20,711 nt of DNA from Podochytrium sp. JEL0797 (lineage: Eukaryota > Chytridiomycota > Chytridiomycetes > Chytridiales > Chytriomycetaceae): the NCBI GenBank assembly GCA_027596195.1, contig JADGJG010000414.1, positions 1 to 20,711 on the forward strand. Reading direction: 5' to 3'. Both the position numbers and the translations under genes were made by a program. Positions within the stretch are counted from its first letter, which is position 1. Every line of letters starts with the position of its first letter. Below the pieces are notes generated by a model that was not told the DNA's origin, did not search any database, and worked only from the letters and a program-made list of their open reading frames with translations. Shown in pieces: positions 9,801 to 17,480 of this stretch.

Positions 9801-12779
9801 CTTTTTTCCACAACCTCCTTCTTCACAGCAACAGGAATCACAGAAGGCGGCGTCTTGACACCAAACGGCGACACCCCAGTCCCCGCAAACGCTCCAAAAG
9901 CGCTCTGCGAAGACGAAACAGCCGGCACCACGGGAGACTTGGCCATCACAGCCACTCCTCCCACCCTCTCCGGGGTTTTATCGCCGTTTTTGACTTCCGC
10001 ACCTCCCGCCTTCGCCCCAAAAGGAGAAGGTCCGCTCCCAGCAAACGCGCCAAACGCGCTCTGCGACGCACCCTTCTTGATTGGAGTCGACGTCGCCGCA
10101 GCCGCGGACCCGAGGAACGAAAAGTCGCCCGTTCCAGTCGACTGTCCGAACGCCGACTGTTGTCCAAACGCTGACGACTGTCCAAACACGGATGTGCCGG
10201 CCGAAGCGAGACCACTCGTTTTGCCAAACACGGAACCACCGCCGCCAGAAGTTGTGCTGGTGAACGCGGACGTTGTAGATCCGAACGCGGAGACGAGCGG
10301 TGCCGCGGGCGCGGGTGCAGGCGAAGCAGCGCTCAGGAACGAGAATCCACCCGTGGAAGCGCCAAAAGGTTTGGGAGCCGCCGCGGGTTCAACTGAAGCA
10401 GCCTCAGTTTCTTCTTTGGCCGCCTCCTCTGACTTCGCGCTTGCTCCAAACCCGAATCCAGTCGAAGCAGCTTCTTTGGGAGCGAAACTGAACCCAGTCG
10501 ACGCCGGATTCCCCTCCTCCTTTGGCACAAAACTGAACCCGCTTCCCACCTCCTTGGCTGCCCCAAACCCAAACCCAGTCGATCCACCAACAGCCGCCGC
10601 CCCAAACACACTCGCCGCACTCGCCGTCACCCCCTTCGCCAACCCAAACCCAGTCGACCCGCCATCCGCCTCCTTCGCCGCCCCACCAAACACAAACCCA
10701 GCATCCTTCGCAGCAGGCGATGGCGGCGCGAAACTGAACCCGCTCGTAATCGAAACAGGATCCCCTTTTTTGACTGCCGTTCCAAACAAGGACGGTTTCG
10801 CATGACCAGCGGAAGCAGGAGCCCAGCTTCCCGCGCGTTTGGTCTCACAGGCGACGCATTGCGTCGCAGAGTCCTCGTTGGGAACCATGCAAGTATCGCA
10901 AACCCATTTTTTGGGAGATGGGGTGGTCGGAGTCGTGATGAGTGGGGCAGGTCGCGCGGGAGATCGGCCTCGCGGTTCAGTGGTGGTGGTGGTGGTGGTG
11001 GGAGTGGGTTGAGAAGTAGAAGGAGCGAGTTTTGGGGTCGCGGGGGTTGTTTTTTCGGGAGACTTTTCGCGTTTCGGACTCGTGGAGGATTTTTTGGAGG
11101 GTGATTTTCCTCGCTTGGGGCTCACGCTCTGTCAAAAAAGTCAGACATATAAATCCAGGGAACTGGAGACGGCAACTCAACTCGTTCCCTAGGCAACTCC
11201 TTCGCCGCTATCATCCCATTGCACACCACATCTCTCCCCGCCGCAGTCGTATCCACCAAATGGTACACAAGCAAGCACCCGGCACTGTTCAACACATAAA
11301 GCAGCGGACCGGCAGGCAAATCGGGCTGGTCTGGGTGAGTCGATTTCAATAGGTCCGTGCTCGTGAAATCCATGTCGAGGCCCATCGGGTACGTGTCATC
11401 GTCGTTCTTGTCGAATGGAAGAGAAATGCTGCTGTCACCGAGGATCCATTTGTTCCAGGCGCCGTTTTGAAGAGCGAGGAAGCCGAACTCGGTGGAGGCG
11501 AAGTTCGCGTACGGGATAAGATAGGAGATGTCGCCCCTGTTGTTTGCACCACGGGTCAGAGAAAGGATACATTCGCCATGGATTCCAAAAACTCACATCG
11601 AGGTCACCAGGGAGTTGAAATAATTGGCGCGCAATCGTCCTTCGGCGGGGAAAGGACATGGGTCTTCGAGTTTCGTGTAGGTGGTCGAGATTCCAGTCTT
11701 GGCTTTCCCACTTTGCGTAATCACGTACGCGTGCGCTTCCTCCTCAATCTGATAGACGACTACGAACGTTTTGTCCTCGAGCCATAGAATGTGTTGGACT
11801 GGCGAAACACAGTCAATAACGTTACAGAAACAAGAAATAAGCGTCACGATTGTTACCTGTCATTGAATCCTCCGCGCAGTTTGGTGGCGGTGGAATCGTG
11901 TTTTTGATGACACCCTGGAGCGTAACTTGTTGCACAACTCCTTTCAGACCGCCAACCGCCAGCTGTTTGCCTTTACGACTCCAGCACATACACGTAATGT
12001 CTTCAAGGGACGACAAGGGGGCGAATTCGGCGGATTCCATGTCGAGCATGAACACGGCACCTCCAGCGCAGAGGATCGCGCATTTGGTGGGGTAAGCTTC
12101 CGGATTTGGGAGCATGACAAAATCTTCTTGGTTTGGGCATTCGAATGATTTGAAGGGGGTGTTGTGTCCCTGTTGAAAGCGCGAAAAGTCGAGGTGAGCA
12201 AAGCAGGTGCAAAATCGTTCACACACCTTTGCCAGCGAGGCAGCCTGATACAGCAAGATCTTTCCCGAGTTGAAGCCAATGCAGACGGTTTCGTGCGAGG
12301 CATTGAGGCGGATTTGGCACACGTGGTCACCGGGCGTTTCGAAGGTTTTTGCACCGGACATGGCGACCCACTGGCGCGGTGCAGCCTGGGGAGAGTGAGT
12401 GAGTTGTTTGCCTAGGTATGTCCAAGAGAGTCCTAGGGATGGCTAGGGATGCCCTAGGGATGCCTAGAGAGGAGGGCCAGAGAAAGCGCACCTGCTTCAG
12501 ACACCGCTGCACGTCCCTGGTCATGGCACAGCCAAAGCCCCTAGACGTGGCATAGACGGCATAGCCAAACACGCTCGACACCGCGAGAAGCGAGTAGTAG
12601 ATGGAGTCCTTGTCCGGCAGCGCGAACGCCTCGCCGACGCGCACCTTGGCCTCGACTGGCTCCTGGCGCAGCTGGAGTGTCTAGGAAAGTGTTAGGAAGT
12701 GCTCCTATGCTTCCTAGCTAGTCCTAGGTACCTCCGTCTGGTGCTGCCCGCCCTCCTTCGAGATGGCTGAGTCGGACAT
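1258..12779 (-). CDS. Giant FG nucleoporin of the Nup159/Nup214 family with three beta-propellers, six RanBP2 zinc fingers and a coiled coil
   Basis: Exons by my splicing (minus): 12779-12732, 12680-12492, 12385-12227, 12169-11857, 11798-11597, 11536-11164, 11128-9584, 9526-9434, 9373-9179, 9117-8953, 8877-8571, 8499-8298, 8240-7649, 7599-7504, 7441-7247, 7186-7022, 6955-6649, 6577-6376, 6319-5950, 5894-4791, 4731-4551, 4494-4361, 4304-4213, 4159-2573, 2525-2457, 2404-1460, 1402-1258. They total 9975 nt, 3324 aa, with all phases consistent. Domains: propeller I ~1-415, FG plus one zinc finger 429-943, propeller II ~975-1375, K-S-P-E-K linker, propeller III ~1494-1892, FG plus two zinc fingers 1907-2274, coiled coil ~2260-2440, FG plus three zinc fingers, then SxFG repeats to the end (SFSQYR). 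In the family, the propeller recruits the DEAD-box helicase Dbp5/DDX19 at the cytoplasmic pore face for mRNA export, FG repeats bind transport receptors, and the coiled coil joins the Nup82/Nup88-Nup62 subcomplex. Known members have one propeller. The start at 12779 is the first ATG, but an acceptor-like TTTTCTCAG just upstream leaves room for an earlier exon. Family assignment is near certain; single-gene status is likely. Confidence 0.85.
3890..4731 (-). other. Coiled-coil segment of the nucleoporin
   Basis: Exons 21-23 and the first part of exon 24 give about 170-180 residues rich in heptad-spaced hydrophobics and charge (for example ELNKKLTHVKIDCEKTVSRK and QMELELSEVKASLLQMKEGL), without FG motifs. 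In Nup159/Nup214 the coiled coil anchors the protein to the Nup82/Nup88-Nup62 subcomplex. Only one such segment is present for three propellers, which suggests a single attachment point. Confidence 0.75.
4791..5894 (-). other. FG region with two RanBP2-type zinc fingers
   Basis: Exon 20, 368 codons. GFSF-type FG motifs alternate with two zinc fingers at about 5576-5641 and 5332-5397, each WVC-x2-C…C-x2-C followed by ETKRVGG. In animals such fingers occur in Nup153 and Nup358/RanBP2 and bind Ran; binding here is inference. The exon ends in a Pro/Lys-rich stretch and YLGLFDRMRAELDDDLKD, which starts the coiled coil. Confidence 0.8.
5950..7599 (-). other. Beta-propeller III of the nucleoporin
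   Basis: Exons 14-19, the same architecture and intron positions as propeller II (matching exon lengths of 195, 165, 307 and 202 nt). Most differences are single substitutions, for example VFGTASGFGF versus VFGTAAGFGF. The exon before it contains a methionine (AKMEDPVVK) but shows no promoter, so translation by splicing from upstream is the simpler reading. It leads directly into the FG, zinc-finger and coiled-coil parts typical of a whole Nup159/Nup214. Confidence 0.85.
5970..7810 (-). repeat. Tandem duplication, copy 2 (propeller III unit)
   Basis: This block matches 7891-9745 along its whole length with an offset of 1921 bp at one end and 1930-1936 bp at the other. The match covers exons and introns alike: GAGGTACGTGGAATCCCCGC recurs at 6301 and 8222, and the intron beside it is nearly the same in both. 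The unit comprises the K-S-P-E-K linker, the K-T-K-E-A-K-K-R-G exon and a propeller. Scattered base changes and small indels show true copies that have begun to diverge. Confidence 0.9.
7891..9745 (-). repeat. Tandem duplication, copy 1 (propeller II unit)
   Basis: Partner of the 5970-7810 block. Intron positions and most intron bases are kept, so the duplication was genomic and not by retroposition, and is recent compared with the split from propeller I. Confidence 0.9.
8220..9526 (-). other. Beta-propeller II of the nucleoporin
   Basis: Exons 8 to 13 (the propeller part of exon 13 runs to about 7910; the position given covers most of it). It opens with a K-T-K-E-A-K-K-R-G linker exon that has no methionine, then FIEARQIPSDVKVRV, the CWSRKGKQLAVGN blade, IVWLEDKVFVVIY, WRMGDPLQLPLD and PAPLLYVLTNAG. 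There is no candidate start codon before the propeller, so it cannot be made as a separate complete propeller protein. Nearly identical to propeller III, including intron sequence and intron positions. Confidence 0.85.
9584..11128 (-). other. FG/zinc-finger exon after propeller I
   Basis: One 515-codon exon. Order: basic S/P-rich start with repeated K-S-P motifs, a Thr run from a (GTG)n tract near 10980-11002, one RanBP2-type zinc finger near 10846-10911 (C-x2-C-x10-C-x2-C with Trp and Asn in place), FxFG-type and SAFG repeats, then lysine-rich K-S-P-x-K linkers with a seven-Glu run (GAG/CTC microsatellite, 9748-9768). The exon has no coiled coil and no stop, and runs through VEDPVVK into the intron that leads to propeller II. 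FG repeats act as the permeability and docking phase of the pore. Confidence 0.8.
11164..12680 (-). other. Beta-propeller I (diverged copy) of the nucleoporin
   Basis: Exons 2-6 encode a Nup214/Nup159 propeller. Landmarks are FGYAVYATSRGFGCAMTRDV, the CWSRKGKQLAVGG blade, IPPPP, LWLEDKTFVVVY, NKWILGD…LPFDKNDDDTYPMG and PAGPLLYVLNSAG. The same signature order is present in propellers II and III, but the protein is clearly diverged from them and its introns are unrelated in sequence, so this copy split off earlier. It alone begins at an ATG. Confidence 0.85.
12386..12491 (-). repeat. Intron 2 with short CCTAGGGATG-type tandem repeats
   Basis: On the plus strand, 12430-12466 reads as about four imperfect 10-12 base units of (C)CTAGGGATG. 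CCTAGG also occurs at 12413 and in intron 1 (12723, next to the splice donor), where GCTAGTCCTAGG is found. The A/B propeller introns lack this motif. Confidence 0.6.
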
Positions 12780-12839
12780 TTCTTTCTCCAGTTTCTTTGA
12801 CTGAGAAAACAAAAAGAAAACAAATCCAGTCACCCATCA

Positions 12840-13703
12840 ATGCCCAGATTAATGCCCCACTCATCCGATGAACCCCTCGAGACCCATATACCCCCCCACA
12901 TTGTTCAGCTCATCTTCTCCTGGATCCACCCTGCCACGGCCATGCGCTATGCCCTGCTGTCCAGGGACATTCGCGAATGTCTTCGCGATCCGCACTTTGC
13001 CATGCTCAACATTGTGCGCTTCGTTTCACTGCGCGATCCCTCCAAAACCCACTGGCCAGACGAGTTCGACCGTCTGTGGTTCAAGTGGCCGAAACTCTAT
13101 CAGCGGGTCTATGCCGCCTTCGCACTCAAACCGCTGAACAAACTCGACTGGCGGGGCATCAACGCCCTGCGTCGATCCATCCCCAGAGCAATCGGATCGC
13201 TGTCATCTCTGACATCCCTGAACCTCGGCTCGAGTCGTTTGATTGGCCCAATTCCGCCGCAGATTGGCAAACTCACAAGCCTCGTTCATCTTTCCCTCAC
13301 TTGGAACCACCTCGAAGGCCATATACCCCCAGAACTCGGCAACCTGGTCAACCTCACATCCCTTTCACTCGCCGAAAACAACCTCCAAGGCCCCATCCCT
13401 GCCGAACTCGGAAACCTTGCTTTCCTCGAATCACTCGACCTGAGCTCCAATTCACTGCATGGCGCCATTCCTGTGCAAATAGGAGGACTCGTAAACTTAC
13501 GGTCGATGCTTCTACAAAACAACATGCTGTCGGGGTCAATCCCGGAGGAGATTGCGTGTTTGGTGAATCTCACGGAACTGAACATATACGAGAACGCGTT
13601 TGAAAAGTGGGTGATTCCTGCTAGAGTTTCTCCCGACTCTTCCATGTTTCTTTTGCTGCGCAAGATTGGGTTCTATTGTGAGGGAGAAAACACGTGGCGA
13701 TAA
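12840..13703 (+). CDS. F-box-like leucine-rich repeat protein
   Basis: Single exon, 287 aa. Residues ~17-50 ([20 protein letters not shown]…[10 protein letters not shown]) resemble a short F-box-like helix set. From about residue 100 there are about six LRRs of the plant-type pattern LxxLxxLxLxxNxLxGxIPxxLGNL. LRRs of this type bind proteins; an F-box would tie it to an SCF ubiquitin ligase, but that domain call is weak. The ATG at 12840 is used; one at 12852 is also possible. The start is 60 bp from the divergent nucleoporin start, so the two probably share a promoter. AATAAA at 13749-13754 could end the transcript. No signal peptide or membrane segment is seen. Confidence 0.8.
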   Translation: MPRLMPHSSDEPLETHIPPHIVQLIFSWIHPATAMRYALLSRDIRECLRDPHFAMLNIVRFVSLRDPSKTHWPDEFDRLWFKWPKLYQRVYAAFALKPLNKLDWRGINALRRSIPRAIGSLSSLTSLNLGSSRLIGPIPPQIGKLTSLVHLSLTWNHLEGHIPPELGNLVNLTSLSLAENNLQGPIPAELGNLAFLESLDLSSNSLHGAIPVQIGGLVNLRSMLLQNNMLSGSIPEEIACLVNLTELNIYENAFEKWVIPARVSPDSSMFLLLRKIGFYCEGENTWR

Positions 13704-13844
13704 CCAGGTGCTAATGGGCCTTTTTAGGCGTATAACCAATAGATAGAAAATAAAAACAAATCAAAAATTCCATCACGAGAGGAGGAAGAAGGATTTCCAT
13801 AAGAAAGAATGGCCGGGTGGCCTTCATTCGATGACAGGTAACGA

Positions 13845-13970
13845 GAGAGGCTTTTCGTCGCTGGATCTGTGGAACTCGTTCGACGGTTCAGTTTAGCTCT
13901 AGTTTTCGAAACAGTAGCGGGGAGTTTATGCTCCAAAACGGCTGTGGTAACGATTTTGGAGAAAGTTTAT
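13845..13970 (-). pseudogene. Relic of the nucleoporin propeller exon/intron boundary
   Basis: GGAACTCGTTCGACGGTTC at 13870-13888 is identical to propeller II at about 8850-8868, and the flanks match with scattered changes (TTTTCGTCGcTGGaTC versus TTTTCGTCGtTGGgTC). The minus strand reads EPSNEFH..SDE, against EPSNEFHGPNDENF in the intact copies. Downstream, bases up to about 13970 recall the intron of propeller III (ATGCTC(C)AAAA … TTGGAGAA). It is too short and altered to be functional. Confidence 0.65.
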
Positions 13971-14618
13971 TTGAGAGGGAGGTGGGGGCACCGTTGGGGT
14001 CACGCCGATACGCGTTTTTCCATTCTTCTACATTTTCTTATGTTCTCCTGAAACTCCGACTTTATGAATTCGGGGTTGGAAATGAGTGAAATTGTGAGGC
14101 GCAGGCAAAAGGGAAGCGGCGTTTTTTGACAGCTCGAAAAACAAGATCTCTCAAACACCCGATCCTTCCCCACTTGCTTGCAGTGTTGTTTCCGCTTGGT
14201 TAGACTCTCTCATTCCGGGAAAATGGAAGTACCACCCGCGATGGTTGGTTATCACCGTTAATCGGCAGGTTACTATTGATATTGGGGGGGCTGCCCCCTC
14301 CCCATTTGTTTGACGGACTTGTCTGGGAGCCTTCTCGCGGCGTCCGTTGTGAGTAGGAGATGTTCGCCTCTCCGAAGCCAATGCCCAGATCTGTTTGTTT
14401 TTTGACAGTTGTTTTTTTGTTTTCTTTTCGCGTTTGATCTGAGCCCAATAAAGTATTTCAATATTCACGTGTATCATTCGATTAGTTCCTCGTGGAGGTG
14501 ATGTGGGTGAAAGAGAGTGCAGAAGCGCGGGCATTTCTGCGAAAAAATAAAACAAAACACGATAATTTCGGGTTTGCTTGATGCGTGTCAAGGTCGATTC
14601 GTAAAAAACATTCGCTGA

Positions 14619-14624
14619 TTTATT
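14619..14624 (-). promoter_or_regulatory. Polyadenylation signal of the acidic LRR gene
   Basis: AATAAA on the minus strand, 55 bp past the stop codon at 14679-14681. Confidence 0.5.
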
Positions 14625-14678
14625 CATACCCAAGAATCAGAGAGGCAGAAGCCCATTCACACACAATTCATCAAAACA

Positions 14679-15839
14679 TCATTCAACCGCCAACATGGAA
14701 TGCTTCAATTTCCTCCCCGCATTTCTCGACCCCTTGACATGCTTTTCCTTCTCTTTGCGTTCAAACGAATCCATATCTCTCTGCAATCTCCTTGCCTCCC
14801 TTGTCTCCGAAACGCTCTCACTCGCCGAATCGTCATCCGTCGTGTTCATATCCTCGTTCTGGTGGTACCTTTTGGACAAATACTTGACAAACACGGGATC
14901 CTTGGCCGCCAACAAGCGTTGAAACTGACCCTCGAGTTCCGCCACATCCTCCAAATCGCGCACCATTTTCATGAATTTGCGCAGTTTCAGCGCCACATCT
15001 TCCAAGAGATCGTGGCGTTTGTGAACCGAACGCGAATGCTGGAACGATGAATCGTGGCTCGAGGTTTCGTCTTCATCATCATCGTGTGTGGTTTCATCAT
15101 GACTCGCGTTCGCGTCATACGCGTCGTCATCGTCCCGTTCGTTGTCATCACTCTCCACCTCCTCCGATCCACCCCGCACACGACGCACGGAACCAGGCTC
15201 CACAAACTCGACACTCTCGTCGTCAATAAACACAGCCACCTTGTGCCGAATGGGTCCAAACGCGGAGGGCACTTGACTCCCGGCGAGGCCTTCGTTTTGC
15301 GAAAAGTCGAGCACGAGGAGGGATTCCATGTCGGCGAGGATCGAGGGGATGCTGGTGACTTCGTTGTGGTTCATGTCGAGGTATTGGAGGTGTGGGAACA
15401 CGTTGGCGAGGTTCGGGGGGACTTGGGTGAATTGGTTGTGACCGCTGTGTGTGGTGGAGGGATGGGTGGTGAGTTATGGTGAGTGGGTTGTAAAGGTGGC
15501 CAAGTTGCTGGGGGCGGCGGGGGTATCACTCTTATGACAGCGCGCGATGTCGAGGGATTACGTGACACATGAGATATAAACGACACGGAATACTCACAGC
15601 AGCAAGGCGTGCAGGTTAGTTAGGTCCCAGGCATCTTCGGGCAACAATGAGAGATTCAGGTTGGACAGATCGAGGAAACCGGAACGTTTTGCCTCCGAAA
15701 CGCGCTGGCGAACAGTCTTCGAGTCCTGGGCGTGGAGAGCATCTTGGTGCGAGGATTTCTGGCCTTTGTGCGAGGCAACGGCGGCGGCTTGGCGGTCGCC
15801 GCGCTTTCCGGTTCGTGGTGAGCCAGAGCGGGAATTCAT
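14679..15839 (-). CDS. Leucine-rich repeat protein with acidic, disordered C-terminal half
   Basis: Two exons, 15839-15598 and 15444-14679, joined across a 153-bp intron (GTGAGT…CACAG) in phase; 335 aa. The join restores an LRR, LHALLLGHNQFTQVPPNL. Residues 1-50 are basic and polar; ~52-130 hold about three to four LRRs (LDLSNLNLSLLPEDAWDL, YLDMNHNEVTSIPSILADM, LLVLDFSQNEGL). The rest is Asp/Glu/Ser/His-rich (for example DDDDAYDANASHDE) with a helical, charged segment (LRKFMKMVRDLEDVAELEGQ) and a lysine-rich end. No transmembrane or signal segment is seen, so it is probably cytosolic or nuclear and binds proteins. No named orthologue is recognised. It is divergent from the uL29m gene, with 156 bp between starts. 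Confidence 0.85.
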
Positions 15840-15995
15840 TTTATATCGTGTTTTTTTTCTTTTTTTGGTGTTCTTGATTTATAATATTTGAGAAAGGGGT
15901 CGATCTATTCTTTAGTAAGAAATATTAATATTCTTCTTTTGTTCTGTTCTGCTTCTCTTTGTTTTGAACACAATAAAAAAAAAGAAGAAAAAAAC

Positions 15996-16931
15996 ATGAT
16001 CAGCTCGCTCCTCCGCCGGGCAGCTTCCTCCACAGCTCTTTTCGCGGCGCCTCGACCCGCCTTCGCTCCCATGGCACTGCGGGCATCGTTTGCACCGCGC
16101 TACTCGACTTCTACGCCCTCTTCGTTTGCCGCCAACACACCCAGCGAATCACCGGTCCCCCTCGAATCAACGCCCGAATCAACTCCCGCCTCTACTCCCG
16201 CCTCTCTCATTGAGGACACCCCCTTCCCGCCCCTCCCCGCCTTCGCCGCCAGCATCGCAACCTCCTCTGGCGAAGCAGGCCAGGGCTTGCTCGACTTCTT
16301 CGACTCGCCCAAGGGCTGGTACTGGAGTGACTCGGATCCCAAAACGGGCCGCGGATGGACCTGTGCCGAGCTGCGCACAAAGTCGTTTGACGACCTGCAC
16401 AAGCTGTGGTGGATCTGCATCAAGGAGCAGAACAAGCTGTTGTCGCAGAAGGACGAGGCGAGGATGTTCAAGGTCATCTTTCCGCATCCCGTGCGTTTGC
16501 AGCAGGTGAATTCGGTTTATTTGCCTCTCTCTCTTTCGCCACTGACTCTTTCTCTCGTCCAGGTCCGTGTCACCATGCGCGGAATCCGCATGGTCATCCA
16601 CGAACGCAGAATCGCCTACCTCCAAGCCCAAGCCATCGTCGAACGCGAAACCACGCGCCAACACCTCTTCGCAACCCACCTCACGGCCTATAAAACCGCC
16701 CACAACCTTCCCGAAGCCCAACGCATTCCGACCCCCGCCGAGGTCACGGCAAAAGTTGAGGCCGAGATGAAGAAGCTGTTCCGGACCCCTGTGCATGAGA
16801 TTGGCAGAAAGCCTGAGGAGAGGAGAAATGTGGAGCGCGCGTTGGATTTGACGGCGGGTGGAAGGAAAAAGAGAGGTGGGTTGGGCGAGAAGAGGGAGAA
16901 GATGAAGGGATCGAGGTGGACTGTTGTTTGA
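15996..16931 (+). CDS. Mitochondrial large-subunit ribosomal protein uL29m (MRPL47 / yeast Mrpl4 type)
   Basis: Exons 15996-16505 and 16563-16931; 292 aa. Residues 1 to ~35 (MISSLLRRAASSTALFAAPR…) are Arg/Ser/Ala-rich without acids, a typical mitochondrial presequence, followed by a Ser/Thr/Pro linker. Residues ~98-165 carry the uL29m signature: LLDFFDSPKGW, GRGWTCAELRTKSFDDLHKL, WWICIKEQNKLLSQ. The protein sits near the polypeptide exit tunnel of the mitoribosome. The 57-bp intron (GTGAAT…CGTCCAG) is a multiple of three and stop-free, so unspliced mRNA would stay in frame; splicing is preferred because it restores LQQVRVTMRG. The ATG at 15996 follows an A-rich leader; an upstream in-frame ATG at 15888 would spoil the presequence. 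Confidence 0.9.
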   Translation: MISSLLRRAASSTALFAAPRPAFAPMALRASFAPRYSTSTPSSFAANTPSESPVPLESTPESTPASTPASLIEDTPFPPLPAFAASIATSSGEAGQGLLDFFDSPKGWYWSDSDPKTGRGWTCAELRTKSFDDLHKLWWICIKEQNKLLSQKDEARMFKVIFPHPVRLQQVNSVYLPLSLSPLTLSLVQVRVTMRGIRMVIHERRIAYLQAQAIVERETTRQHLFATHLTAYKTAHNLPEAQRIPTPAEVTAKVEAEMKKLFRTPVHEIGRKPEERRNVERALDLTAGGRKKRGGLGEKREKMKGSRWTVV

Positions 16932-17046
16932 GGCGGGACTGTTTTTTGGAAACTTGCCGAGTGCATGAGGGTGGGATTCTTTGAGAATACAGATTCGAAA
17001 AGCAGCTGCAGAAACTAGAAAGTACGCGATCAATCGCTTTTATTGA

Positions 17047-17428
17047 TCAGAAGTCATACACCCGTCCATTCTTTTCCCAATCCCCGTATCGCGTCGGTTC
17101 AGGACCTTTGGGACCTCTGCTTACGATATCAGCTCAGATTCCCAGTCCGATTCCCAAAAAAGAGCAAAGCAACTCACCCGACTTCTCCCGTCACTGGATT
17201 CTTGTCCCCCTCAAAGTCACTCCTCGCGTCACTCTTTGGTGCATCCGGATGCTTCTCATCCGTCTTTGCGTTGAACTGCTTGACGAGATGCTCAAACTCC
17301 TTCTGCTGGTTGCGATCAGCGAGGGGAACGGGGCCTGGTTGGGATTTGAAGGGGGCTGCCGAGTAGGATCGAACGAGGGATGCAGGGGAGAGCAGGGTGG
17401 TTGGTCGTCGGGTGAAGAAGCGTTGCAT
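17047..17428 (-). CDS. SDHAF4: Succinate dehydrogenase assembly factor 4 (SDHAF4, DUF1674 family), mitochondrial
   Basis: Exons 17428-17178 and 17116-17047; 106 aa. The 61-bp intron (GTGAGT…GTAAGCAG) splits the conserved tail and splicing restores it: FEGDKNPVTGEVGGPKGPEP then TRYGDWEKNGRVYDF, the hallmark of SDHAF4. In the family, this matrix protein binds flavinated SDHA (Sdh1) before it joins SDHB and limits oxidant production. MQRFFTRRPTTLLSPASLVR, Arg-rich and without acids, is a good mitochondrial presequence, so the start at 17428 is chosen over a longer frame from 17521. It ends 115 bp from uL29m (convergent) and starts 52 bp from the divergent FRG1 gene. Confidence 0.93.
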
Positions 17429-17480
17429 GGCGGGTTTGGTTTGATTTTGCGATTTGGAAATCTTTTTCGAAACTGTGACG

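Larger units (their letters stand above)
13704..14678. other. Intergenic stretch between two LRR genes
   Basis: 975 bases without a supported intact gene. It holds the poly(A) site of the F-box/LRR gene (13749), a propeller relic (13845-13970), a possible minus-strand exon-like frame (about 14204-14403), and the poly(A) signal of the next minus gene (14619-14624). A 160-codon minus-strand frame at 14151-14633 has poor protein character. Confidence 0.6.

Noticed and set aside
9636..10805. 389-codon plus-strand open frame
   Set aside because: It is antisense to the FG/zinc-finger exon. Biased FG-repeat codons keep the opposite strand open, and the peptide has no family character.
5950..12779. 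Three separate tandem nucleoporin genes instead of one
   Set aside because: No stop, poly(A) signal or start codon separates propellers I and II, and all phases match across the junctions. For propeller III a methionine exists upstream but no promoter is visible. Kept as the main alternative to test.
14151..14633. 160-codon minus-strand frame
   Set aside because: It spans poly-A/T tracts and low-complexity sequence and has no recognisable domain; an alternative short frame there looks better.
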